DNA from: an uncultured Oscillospiraceae bacterium
GTDB lineage: Bacteria; Bacillota; Clostridia; Oscillospirales; Oscillospiraceae
Direction of reading: 5' to 3'
DNA: 64,000 bases
Assembly: GCA_947629955.1 (NCBI GenBank)
Contig: CANRFT010000005.1
Span: 24,456-88,455, forward strand
A program made the position numbers and the translations under genes. Shown in pieces: positions 19,258 to 27,364 of the stretch. Every line of letters starts with the position of its first letter. The first letter of the stretch is position 1. The notes beneath the pieces were generated by a model, which was given only the letters and a program-made list of their open reading frames with translations, did no database searches and was not told the DNA's origin.

Positions 19258-19617
19258 CTAAAAGGCTATACCCTGTCTGACATCGTTTCTTTGTTGGTCT
19301 GTTAAAATTGAGTTATCAAGCAAATCATAATTTCTTTGCAACAATTTAATAGATAGCCTTTTGTAGTATTCATCTGGAACTATATTTCTTGCCGAATTTA
19401 TGTCAACCTTACCGTGACTGAATTTGAAAAGAATGAACCGATTCCTTCCGTTACCAGTTACCAACAACTGATCTATAAGCAATAATCCGTTAGAGTTAAG
19501 TATTACTGGTTCCTTTTCAATATTGGGCAAATAGCTTAGCACACTATCAAAGGTAAGACAGAGGAGGAATCCATCATACTCACCCTCTGTCAAATTGCAC
19601 ATCACATACTCTTTCAC
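19258..19617 (-). CDS. RnlB-like antitoxin
   Basis: GTG at 19617 preceded by AAAGGAGG SD. Segment GLLLIDQLLVTGNGRNRFILFKFSHGKVDINSARNIVPDEYYKRLSIKLLQRNYDLLDNSILTDQQRNDVRQGIAF resembles E. coli RnlB GEILFDLLCANGPEWNRFVTLEMKYGRIMLDTAKIIDEQDVPTHILSKLTFTLRN... (recalled from memory); adjacent to the RnlA-like gene. Confidence 0.72.
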   Translation of the reverse strand: MKEYVMCNLTEGEYDGFLLCLTFDSVLSYLPNIEKEPVILNSNGLLLIDQLLVTGNGRNRFILFKFSHGKVDINSARNIVPDEYYKRLSIKLLQRNYDLLDNSILTDQQRNDVRQGIAF

Positions 19618-19636
19618 GATAGATCCTCCTTTCGTT

Positions 19637-21013
19637 TTATTGCTCACATATCAAATCAATGCAATGCTTAATTATCTCATCAGCTTCTTTTTTAGTCTCC
19701 ACTAATCTAGTATCATCTGTATTTCCCATAATATTCCCGAAATGAAATATTGTATCTCGTTCTGCCTTATAGTAATTGTAACATTTTTCAATTTGTGGCT
19801 TTTTAGTTGTATCAGTAACAGGCCCCACATAAATAAATGCACCTGCCGCATCTTTATTAAACCTATCGAATCTTTGCCCTACAGTACCGCCCGCAGATGT
19901 TATAAGATATTTAATATGTCCTTCCAAAGCACGCAAAGCAGGATACACATACTGTGAGTATTCTTCACATTCAACATAATAACTCAAATTAATGATTGAT
20001 TGTCTGACAAGCCGCTTTATATTCTCAGGATAATTTTTCGGAAAACTGGGAGAAATAACTCTAAAAGCACTATCAATTTTTTCAGTATCTATATGTGTAC
20101 GGTATGCGCTATTCAAGATGGGTTCAATCCTAACATTTCCATCCAATTCAACAATTATAGAAGTAATTATCTGGAATAGAATCGAATTTTCTCCTTGAAC
20201 CAGAACCTTTTGATTCTTTGATTTAAATAAAGTAGCGACTATCTTTTTCCCATCCAACTCAAACTTATAAACTTTTTTTGACGGATATTGTTCACTGGTA
20301 ATTACAATGTTTCCATTCTCTCCTTTTACCAAATCAACAATAGCCTCAAAATCACTCTCCTTAAAATAAGGCAACACAAACCAATGATCACCTTGTATGG
20401 CTATTTTTGTTCTCTCCTGTAAAGCAGATTTTGCAAGCGAATCTGCTTTATCATTGTATCTATTGTTGCTATGCCCTTTAATCTTTTCAAATTGGACTTC
20501 TAATACCTCATCAAACTTCATTTGATATATAGATAAAAACATCTTTGCAACATCGCTCTTTGCCTGCCATTCACCACTAAGCCATTTACTTAAACCCTCA
20601 TAATCATGATATATTTTTACTTTGCTATACCCATTAGAAACGGCCCAATCCAATGCATTTATTACGCCAAATATTTCTCCGATGATATTTTTGCTGGAAA
20701 TATATTTGAGATTACTTCCAAACCCACACAATGAAGTTTCTTCCTCTTCATCAATTAGTACAACACCATACGAATAGCGATTAAGTGCATCTTCATAACT
20801 TCCGTCGCAAAATGCAACTAAATAGCCTTGCCTAATATCTTTAGCCACAATCTCTGCCCACAGATCTTTATTCGCCAAATATGCTTCAGCTTCTTCCTTC
20901 GAATTAAATGATTTAAAATCCTGTCCCGGAAATCCTTTGATGGATTCATTGCACTCAGCCCAATTATCAAAAACACCTGTAGTTCGCCCAACCTTGACAG
21001 CATAATATTTCAT
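19637..21013 (-). CDS. Viroplasmin + RNase HI + RnlA-type (RNase LS) HEPN toxin fusion protein, 458 aa
   Basis: N-term MKYYAVKVGRTTGVFDNWAECNESIKGFPGQDFKSFNSKEEAEAYL (viroplasmin). RNase H acidic motifs CDGS, GEIFGVINAL, YHDYEGL, KGHSNNRYNDKADSLA. C-term VYPALRALEGHIKYL...NYYKAERDTIFHFGN, with R-x4-H (R419/H424) as in the RnlA Dmd-binding HEPN domain. Confidence 0.82.
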   Translation of the reverse strand: MKYYAVKVGRTTGVFDNWAECNESIKGFPGQDFKSFNSKEEAEAYLANKDLWAEIVAKDIRQGYLVAFCDGSYEDALNRYSYGVVLIDEEEETSLCGFGSNLKYISSKNIIGEIFGVINALDWAVSNGYSKVKIYHDYEGLSKWLSGEWQAKSDVAKMFLSIYQMKFDEVLEVQFEKIKGHSNNRYNDKADSLAKSALQERTKIAIQGDHWFVLPYFKESDFEAIVDLVKGENGNIVITSEQYPSKKVYKFELDGKKIVATLFKSKNQKVLVQGENSILFQIITSIIVELDGNVRIEPILNSAYRTHIDTEKIDSAFRVISPSFPKNYPENIKRLVRQSIINLSYYVECEEYSQYVYPALRALEGHIKYLITSAGGTVGQRFDRFNKDAAGAFIYVGPVTDTTKKPQIEKCYNYYKAERDTIFHFGNIMGNTDDTRLVETKKEADEIIKHCIDLICEQ

Positions 21014-21219
21014 ACAGTGTAACACCCCGATATATAATTTAGTGAACACATCTTTAAATCTATATCTGTTAAAATTTGATTAATCTCCGCCTTATCTGTG
21101 CTTTCCCATATAATGAAAAGCGCATGGCATGGCATAGTATTTAATAAATCTATGTTCTGCCATGCTGAACCAATTATGATACTTTGCTCGCAAAATCTAC
21201 TTTTCGTGCTGTCTAATGC
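21010..21219 (-). pseudogene. Open 70-codon frame overlapping the rnlA-like start (ATGA); possible 3' remnant of a truncated upstream gene
   Basis: ALDSTKSRFCEQSIIIGSAWQNIDLLNTMPCHALFIIWESTDKAEINQILTDIDLKMCSLNYISGCYTV*; no convincing start/RBS; in-frame TAA at 21222-21220. Confidence 0.35.
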
Positions 21220-21244
21220 TTAATGCACGATATCTGTCAATTTG

Positions 21245-21273
21245 AAATGGGGTAATCTGTGGGGTAATGGAAA
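21245..21273. repeat. Right copy of 29-bp direct repeat flanking the accessory island
   Basis: aaatggggtaatctgtggggtaatggaaa; one mismatch to 18009-18037. Confidence 0.9.
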
Positions 21274-21298
21274 AACGTCACTTCCAAATTATTAACTT

Positions 21299-21341
21299 TT
21301 TCCGTGCAAACTATCATGATTTTTGATAATTTGCACGGAAA
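21299..21341 (-). terminator. 18-bp inverted repeat downstream of lysS (terminator-like hairpin without a clear U-tract)
   Basis: tttccgtgcaaactatca-tgatttt-tgataatttgcacggaaa; the single mismatch is a G-U pair in minus-strand RNA. Confidence 0.5.
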
Positions 21342-21359
21342 TCTTAATGTTTTGCGCTT

Positions 21360-22871
21360 TTAATTTTCTAATGGTTTCATCGTCGGGAACAGCAGGACCT
21401 CCCGGATGGAATCCTGGCCGGTGAGCATCATCACGCACCGGTCGATGCCCATGCCCATGCCGCCGGTGGGGGGCATGCCGTACTCCAGGGCGGTGAGGAA
21501 GTCCTCGTCCAACATCTCGGTCTCGTCGTCCCCCCGGTCGCGGAGTTCGATCTGCTTCTCGAACCGCTGGCGCTGGTCGATGGGGTCGTTGAGCTCGGAG
21601 TAGGCGTTAGCCATCTCGCTGCGGCAGATGAACAGCTCGAACCGCTCGGTGAGGCGGGGGTCAGCGGGGCTCCGCTTGGTCAGCGGGGACACCTCCACCG
21701 GGTACATGGTGATGAAGGTGGGCTGGATCAGCTTCTCCTCCACCTTCTGGTCGAAGCAGGCGTACAGGGCGTTGCCCCAGGTCTTGTCGGCGGTGTCGGC
21801 CAGCTCCACGCCGATGGCGTTAGCCGCCGCCACGGCCTCCCCGTCGTCGGTGATAGTACCGAAATCCACCCCGGCGTACTCCTTCACCGCGTCCACCATG
21901 GTGAGCCTGCGCCAGCCGGGGGTCAGGTCGATGTCCTCCCCCTGCCACTGGACGTGGTAGTCCCCCAGGATATCTTTCGCCGCCCCGGCCAGGATGCCCT
22001 CGGCGATGTCCATCATGTCGTGGAAGTCGGCGTAGGCCTCGTACAGCTCGATGGTGGTGAACTCCGGGTTGTGCCGGTTGTCCATGCCCTCGTTGCGGAA
22101 GATGCGGCCGATCTCGTACACCCGCTCCAGGCCGCCCACGATCAGCCGCTTCAGGGGCAGCTCCGTAGCGATGCGCATGTACATGTCGATATCCAGGGTG
22201 TTGTGGTGGGTGATGAAGGGCCGGGCGGCGGCGCCGCCGGCCAGGGTATTCAGGACGGGGGTCTCCACCTCCATGTAGCCCCGGTCGTCCATGAACTTTC
22301 GGACGTACTGGATGAACCTGGAACGGATCTGGAAATTCCGCTTGACCTCCGGGTTGACGATCAAATCCACATACCGCTGGCGGCAGCGGGTCTCCACATC
22401 GGTGAGTCCGTGGAACTTCTCGGGCAGGGACAGCAGGGACTTGGAGAGAAGTGTAACGGTTTTTGCCTTTACAGAGATTTCGCCCCGCTGAGTGCGGAAC
22501 ACCTCGCCCTCGACGCCCACGATGTCGCCGATGTCATATTTCTTGAAGGAGGCCAGCTGCTCCTCCCCCACGTCGTCAATGCGGACGTAGAGCTGGATGC
22601 GGCCCTCCCTGTCCTGGAGGTCGGCGAACACCGCTTTCCCCATGCCCCGCTTGGACATGAGCCGGCCCGCCAGACGGGCGGTCTGTCCCTCCAGCGCGTC
22701 GAAGTTGTCCTTGACCTCCGCGCTGTGGTGGGTGACCTCGAACTTGGTGATGGTAAAAGGGTCCTTCCCCTCGGCCTGGAGAGCGGCCAGCTTGTCCCGC
22801 CGGACCTTGAGCAGTTCGGAAAGAGGCTGCTCCGCAGGAGTGGACTGATCGATCTTTTTCTGCTCGGACAT
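21360..22871 (-). CDS. lysS: Lysyl-tRNA synthetase (class II)
   Basis: RLIVGGLERVYEIGRIFRNEGMDNRHNPEFTTIELYEAYADF; GMGMGIDRCVMMLT. Confidence 0.97.
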   Translation of the reverse strand: MSEQKKIDQSTPAEQPLSELLKVRRDKLAALQAEGKDPFTITKFEVTHHSAEVKDNFDALEGQTARLAGRLMSKRGMGKAVFADLQDREGRIQLYVRIDDVGEEQLASFKKYDIGDIVGVEGEVFRTQRGEISVKAKTVTLLSKSLLSLPEKFHGLTDVETRCRQRYVDLIVNPEVKRNFQIRSRFIQYVRKFMDDRGYMEVETPVLNTLAGGAAARPFITHHNTLDIDMYMRIATELPLKRLIVGGLERVYEIGRIFRNEGMDNRHNPEFTTIELYEAYADFHDMMDIAEGILAGAAKDILGDYHVQWQGEDIDLTPGWRRLTMVDAVKEYAGVDFGTITDDGEAVAAANAIGVELADTADKTWGNALYACFDQKVEEKLIQPTFITMYPVEVSPLTKRSPADPRLTERFELFICRSEMANAYSELNDPIDQRQRFEKQIELRDRGDDETEMLDEDFLTALEYGMPPTGGMGMGIDRCVMMLTGQDSIREVLLFPTMKPLEN

Positions 22872-22897
22872 ACCGTTTTCTCCTTTGTAAAGGCCGC

Positions 22898-23371
22898 TCA
22901 CCGCTGGATGGCGACCACCTTGTACTCGATATTGCCCACGGGGGCCTCCACCACGGCGATCTCGCCGATGGCCTTGCCCAGCAGGGCCTTTCCGAAGGGA
23001 GACTCCTCGGAGATGCGGCCGTTCATGGGGTCGGCCTCCTGGGAGCCCACCACCTGATAGGTCTCCTCGTCGCCGGTGTCCACATCCTGCACCGTGATCC
23101 TGCTGCCGATGCGCACCGTGTCGGTATCGGACTCGTCTTCTACGATCACCGTGTAGTTGGACAGGATCTCCTCCAACTCGGCAATGCGGGAGTACAGCTT
23201 GCCCTGGACATTTTTGGCCTCGTCATACTCGCTGTTCTCGCTCAAATCCCCGAAGGAGCGGGCCTCCTTGATCTGGTCGGCGACCTCCTTCTCCCGGACG
23301 GTTTTCAGATAGTTCAGCTCGGTCTTCAGCTCTTCCAGCCGCTCCGCGCTCAGCTTATACTCTTTGGCCAT
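22898..23371 (-). CDS. greA: Transcription elongation factor GreA
   Basis: MAKEYKLSAERLEELKTELNYLKTVREKEVADQIKEARSFGDLSENSEYDEAKN. Confidence 0.96.
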   Translation of the reverse strand: MAKEYKLSAERLEELKTELNYLKTVREKEVADQIKEARSFGDLSENSEYDEAKNVQGKLYSRIAELEEILSNYTVIVEDESDTDTVRIGSRITVQDVDTGDEETYQVVGSQEADPMNGRISEESPFGKALLGKAIGEIAVVEAPVGNIEYKVVAIQR

Positions 23372-23474
23372 AACGATCATCCTTTCCTTTTTGGGCGGTT
23401 ATATCAGGGGAATTATAGTGACTTTATAACCGTTTGTCAAGGGCTATCCTTAATATAGAATCCAAAAAGATTTC

Positions 23475-23900
23475 CTATTTTTTCCGCGCCCCGGGGCGCC
23501 GCCGGCTCAGTCTGCCACCGCACAGCACCCCGGCCAGCCCGCCCCCGCAGAGGCAGCCCGCAAGTTCGACAAGGGCCTGGAGCCCCAGAGAGAACTCGTC
23601 CCCGGACAGCAGCCCCACCGCCAGGATGAGCAGGAAACACACGCCTCCCGCCGCCAGTCCGCCGGGCAGACAGCGGGCCCGCCACCGCAGACAGGTCAGC
23701 GCGCCGCCGCACAGCCCGCCCAGCACACAGGCCAGCGCCGTGATCTGCATGGTCACGTCCTGCTTCAATATCCCGTTGGACACCGCCGCCGCTCCCAGCA
23801 GCAGCACCATCATGGCCACGCCCAGCGCCAGCAGTCCTCCCAGCACCGCCGCCGCTGTCATCTCCACGGCATTGGCCCCCCGGACCTCGTTTTTTCGCAT
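23475..23900 (-). CDS. TIGR04086-like small membrane protein
   Basis: Hydrophobic 140-aa protein next to yajC; glycine-rich TM segments. Confidence 0.6.
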   Translation of the reverse strand: MRKNEVRGANAVEMTAAAVLGGLLALGVAMMVLLLGAAAVSNGILKQDVTMQITALACVLGGLCGGALTCLRWRARCLPGGLAAGGVCFLLILAVGLLSGDEFSLGLQALVELAGCLCGGGLAGVLCGGRLSRRRPGARKK

Positions 23901-23908
23901 AGACAGCA

Positions 23909-23949
23909 CCCCTTTTCATATGGCTTGTGCTACACCATATGAAAAGGGG
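23909..23949. repeat. Perfect 15-bp inverted repeat with 11-nt loop in the 5' UTR of the small membrane protein gene
   Basis: ccccttttcatatgg-cttgtgctaca-ccatatgaaaagggg. Confidence 0.85.
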
Positions 23950-23982
23950 CGGCGGTTCATGCTGTCAGCGGACCAAACTTTC

Positions 23983-24399
23983 TCACTTGTCCTTTTTCGC
24001 GTCCTTGTCGGATTCCTTGGGCTTGCTCTTGTTTTTGTCCTTCTTGTCATCCGTATCCGTATTGGGCGTATCCTCCGCGGTCTGGGTGCCCTTGCTGGAC
24101 ACGGCCCACTTAGTGAACTCGATACGCACCCGGTCGGCGCCGGTCTCGATGACGATGGTCTTGTCCTTCACCGCGCAGATGGTGCCGGTGATGCCGCCGA
24201 TGGTGGTGATGTCATCTCCCACCGCCAGGCTGTTGCGCATGTCCTCGGCTTCCTTCTTGCGCTTGTTCTCGGGGCGGATCATCAGGAAATAGAAGACCGC
24301 GATCATCGCAACGATCATAATGATCGAGGGGAGCATGGAACCGGCTCCGGGATCGGCGGCAGTGGCTGCCAGAGGCAGCAGTTTCACAGAAAACGGCAT
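23983..24399 (-). CDS. yajC: Preprotein translocase subunit YajC
   Basis: LPSIIMIVAMIAVFYFLMIRPENKRKKEAEDMRNSLAVGDDITTIGGITGTI; SD before ATG 24399. Confidence 0.93.
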   Translation of the reverse strand: MPFSVKLLPLAATAADPGAGSMLPSIIMIVAMIAVFYFLMIRPENKRKKEAEDMRNSLAVGDDITTIGGITGTICAVKDKTIVIETGADRVRIEFTKWAVSSKGTQTAEDTPNTDTDDKKDKNKSKPKESDKDAKKDK

Positions 24400-24515
24400 A
24401 AGATGTTGTCCTCCATTTACATAGTTGAGAATTTGCGAACGTAAGAGTATTATAGCGTGATTGCCGGTCAAAGACAAGCCCTAATTTTCCAACCGGAGAA
24501 CTTTTTACCGGGAGC

Positions 24516-25649
24516 TCACTCCGCCCTGCCCGCCAGACGCTCCGAATGGTCCGCCCGGAAGGAGGCGAAGGTCCCCCCGTCCAGGGCCTCCCGGATGCGG
24601 CGGGTCAGCTCGTTGTAGAAGTACAGGTTGTGCATGACCGCCAGGCGCATGGCCAGCATCTCCCCCGCCACGAATAGGTGCCGCAGATAGGCCCGGGAGA
24701 AATTCCGGCACACCGGGCAGCCGCACTCAGGGTCGATGGGCCGGGGATCGCTTTTGTACTTTTCGTTCTTGATATTCAGCGTCCCGCCCCAGGTGAACAG
24801 CTTGCCGTGGCGGGCGTTCCGGGCGGGCATGACGCAGTCGAAGAAATCGACGCCCCGCCACACCCCCTCGATGATGTTGGAGGGGGTCCCCACCCCCATG
24901 AGATACCGGGGCCGGTCCGCCGGCAGATGAGGCTCCACCGCCTCGATGATCTGATACATCACCTCGGTGGGCTCCCCCACCGCCAGGCCTCCGATGGCGT
25001 AACCGTCGCAGTCGATCTTCGCGATCTCTTTGGCGTGCCACACCCGCAGGTCCTCGTAGGTGGCCCCCTGGTTGATGCCAAACAGCATCTGCCCGGGGTT
25101 GACACAGTCCGGCTGGGCGTTCAGCCGGTCATGCTCCGCCTTGCAGCGCTCCAGCCAGCGGAGGGTCCGCTCACAGGAGGCCTTGGCGTACTCATAGGGG
25201 GCCGGGTTCTCCACGCACTCGTCGAAGGCCATGGCCACGTCGCTGCCCAGGTTGGACTGGATCCGCATAGACTCCTCCGGGCCCATGAACACCCGGTGCC
25301 CGTCGATGTGGGAGGCGAAGGTGACCCCCTCCTCGGTGATCTTCCGCATCCCCGCCAGGGAGAACACCTGGAAGCCGCCGGAGTCGGTGAGCATGGGGCC
25401 GTCCCACCGCATGAACTTGTGGAGGCCGCCCATTTTCTTTACCAGCTCGTCCCCGGGGCGGAGGTGGAGGTGATAGGTATTGGACAACTCGATCTGACAG
25501 CCGATATCCTTCAAATCAAAGGCGGACAGCCCGCCCTTGATGGCCCCCTGGGTGCCCACGTTCATGAACACCGGGGTCTGGACCGTGCCGTGGGGACAGG
25601 TGAACTCCCCCCGCCGGGCGCGGCCTTCGGTTTTCAAAACTCGAAACAT
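24516..25649 (-). CDS. tgt: tRNA-guanine transglycosylase
   Basis: RRGEFTCPHGTVQTPVFMNVGTQGAIKG; DSGGFQVFSLA; zinc site CGCPVC. Confidence 0.97.
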   Translation of the reverse strand: MFRVLKTEGRARRGEFTCPHGTVQTPVFMNVGTQGAIKGGLSAFDLKDIGCQIELSNTYHLHLRPGDELVKKMGGLHKFMRWDGPMLTDSGGFQVFSLAGMRKITEEGVTFASHIDGHRVFMGPEESMRIQSNLGSDVAMAFDECVENPAPYEYAKASCERTLRWLERCKAEHDRLNAQPDCVNPGQMLFGINQGATYEDLRVWHAKEIAKIDCDGYAIGGLAVGEPTEVMYQIIEAVEPHLPADRPRYLMGVGTPSNIIEGVWRGVDFFDCVMPARNARHGKLFTWGGTLNIKNEKYKSDPRPIDPECGCPVCRNFSRAYLRHLFVAGEMLAMRLAVMHNLYFYNELTRRIREALDGGTFASFRADHSERLAGRAE

Positions 25650-25691
25650 AATCGCTCCTTATGAGATATACCTGTAGGAACTTTAACAAAA

Positions 25692-25709
25692 GAGCCCCAT
25701 ATGGGGCTC
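25692..25709 (-). terminator. Intrinsic terminator of the TA module
   Basis: Perfect palindrome gagccccatatggggctc followed by TTTTGTT on the minus strand. Confidence 0.75.
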
Positions 25710-25721
25710 CCGTCCGCCGGA

Positions 25722-25943
25722 TCACTGTGCGTACGAGCTAAGGTCGCTCCAGTCGATATCCCTTTCGTCCACGAAACCGCTTTTTTCGGCGGCCTCGATC
25801 CGGGCAGCCTCTTCCGGCGTCACCTTTGTGAAGTCCGGGTCCCACGCTCTTACCAACTTCTTGATGAACTCGTAGGCAAAGTTTTTATCCTCGTCCGGCA
25901 GCATATCCAACAGGTGAGCGGCGTCCATTGCGATGTTCGACAT
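25722..25943 (-). CDS. Putative antitoxin of a RelE/ParE module
   Basis: 73-aa acidic protein MSNIAMDAAHLLDMLPDEDKNFAYEFIKKLVRAWDPDFTKVTPEEAARIEAAEKSGFVD..., directly downstream of a RelE/ParE gene. Confidence 0.7.
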   Translation of the reverse strand: MSNIAMDAAHLLDMLPDEDKNFAYEFIKKLVRAWDPDFTKVTPEEAARIEAAEKSGFVDERDIDWSDLSSYAQ

Positions 25944-25955
25944 AACCCTACCTCC

Positions 25956-26216
25956 TTACTTGTAGATGTCGCCACGGTTTCCGATGTCGATGATGAACAG
26001 TATCTCGATCTCGTTCTCGGTGCCGTATTTGTAGATGACCCGCCAGGAGCCGACCCTCAGCCGTTTCCGGTTATCGCTGTACCCCTGCATGGGCTTGATA
26101 TCGCCCTTTGGAGGAGTATATGTCAGGCCCTGTATTGCCGCCCTTATCCGGGCGACCGACTTTTGGTCCAGCTTGGCGAGAAATCTCAGAGAATCCCGGG
26201 AATACTTGATGACCAT
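25956..26216 (-). CDS. RelE/ParE-family toxin
   Basis: MVIKYSRDSLRFLAKLDQKSVARIRAAIQGLTYTPPKGDIKPMQGYSDNRKRLRVGSWRVIYKYGTENEIEILFIIDIGNRGDIYK. Confidence 0.88.
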   Translation of the reverse strand: MVIKYSRDSLRFLAKLDQKSVARIRAAIQGLTYTPPKGDIKPMQGYSDNRKRLRVGSWRVIYKYGTENEIEILFIIDIGNRGDIYK

Positions 26217-26256
26217 GCGAAACTTCCTTTCCGCCGCCGCTTCCCTCCATAATCCT

Positions 26257-26285
26257 ATTCTATCAGACTGGCAGCCCTTATGCAA
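26257..26285 (-). promoter_or_regulatory. Promoter of the RelE/ParE module (TTGCAT-N17-TAGAAT, extended -10 TGA)
   Basis: attcta 26257-26262; atgcaa 26280-26285; 17-nt spacer. Confidence 0.65.
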
Positions 26286-26332
26286 ACGATTTTTGCCCGA
26301 ATAGGAAACAGGCTCAACCTTTACCGCTCTCT

Positions 26333-27361
26333 TTACATTTCTCCAATGAACATGGCGTCGCCGAAGGAGAAAAACCGGTACCGCTCCCGCACCGCCTCGG
26401 CGTAGGCCGCCAGCACGTGCTCCCGGCCCGCCAGGGCGGACACCAGCATGATGAGGGTGGACTGGGGCAGGTGGAAGTTGGTGATGAGAGCGTCCAGCAC
26501 CTTGAACTTGTAGCCGGGGTAGATGAAGATGCTGGTCCACCCCGCCGAAGCCTTCAGCGTGCCGTCCTCCGCCGCCCAGCTCTCGATGGTGCGGCAGGAG
26601 GTGGTGCCCACGCAGATGACCCTGCCACCGCGGCCCTTCGTCTCGTTGATGACGTCGGCGGTCTCCTGTGGGATAACGCAGTACTCCGCGTGCATCTCGT
26701 GGTCCTGGATGTCCTCCGCCTTCACCGGGCGGAAGGTGCCGAGGCCCACATGAAGTGTCACGTAGCAGACCTTTACACCCATTGCCTCTACCTGGCTCAG
26801 CAGCTCTTTGGTGAAATGGAGGCCCGCCGTGGGCGCGGCGGCGGAACCGGTCACCCGGGAGTACACCGTCTGGTAGCGCTCCTGGTCCCGGAGCTCCGCC
26901 TTGATGTAGGGCGGCAGGGGCATTTTGCCCAGCCGCTCCAGCACCTCCAGGAAGATGCCCTCGTAATCGAAGCGGACCAGCCGGTTGCCGCCCTCCACCT
27001 CGCCCACGATCTCGGCGGACAGCTCCCCGTCCCCGAAGGTGACCTTCGCGCCGGGGCGGAGCTTCTTGCCGGGGCGCACCAGGCACTCCCACACCCTGTC
27101 CCCCCGGTCGATGAGCAGCAGCACCTCGCAGGCGCCGCCGCCGGAGCGCTTTCCGATGAGCCGGGCGGGCAGCACCCGGCTGTCGTTGAGCACCAGGCAG
27201 TCCCCCGGCCGGAGCAGAGTCGGCAGGTCGTAGAACCGCATGTGCCGGGTCTCCCCCGTCACCTTATCCAGGGTCAGCAGCCGTGAGGCGTCCCGCCGCT
27301 CCAGAGGGGTCTGGGCGATGAGCTCCTGGGGCAGCTCGAAATCAAAATCAGAGGTCTTCAA
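26333..27361 (-). CDS. queA: S-adenosylmethionine:tRNA ribosyltransferase-isomerase
   Basis: [62 protein letters not shown]. Confidence 0.97.
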   Translation of the reverse strand: MKTSDFDFELPQELIAQTPLERRDASRLLTLDKVTGETRHMRFYDLPTLLRPGDCLVLNDSRVLPARLIGKRSGGGACEVLLLIDRGDRVWECLVRPGKKLRPGAKVTFGDGELSAEIVGEVEGGNRLVRFDYEGIFLEVLERLGKMPLPPYIKAELRDQERYQTVYSRVTGSAAAPTAGLHFTKELLSQVEAMGVKVCYVTLHVGLGTFRPVKAEDIQDHEMHAEYCVIPQETADVINETKGRGGRVICVGTTSCRTIESWAAEDGTLKASAGWTSIFIYPGYKFKVLDALITNFHLPQSTLIMLVSALAGREHVLAAYAEAVRERYRFFSFGDAMFIGEM

Positions 27362-27364
27362 GAA

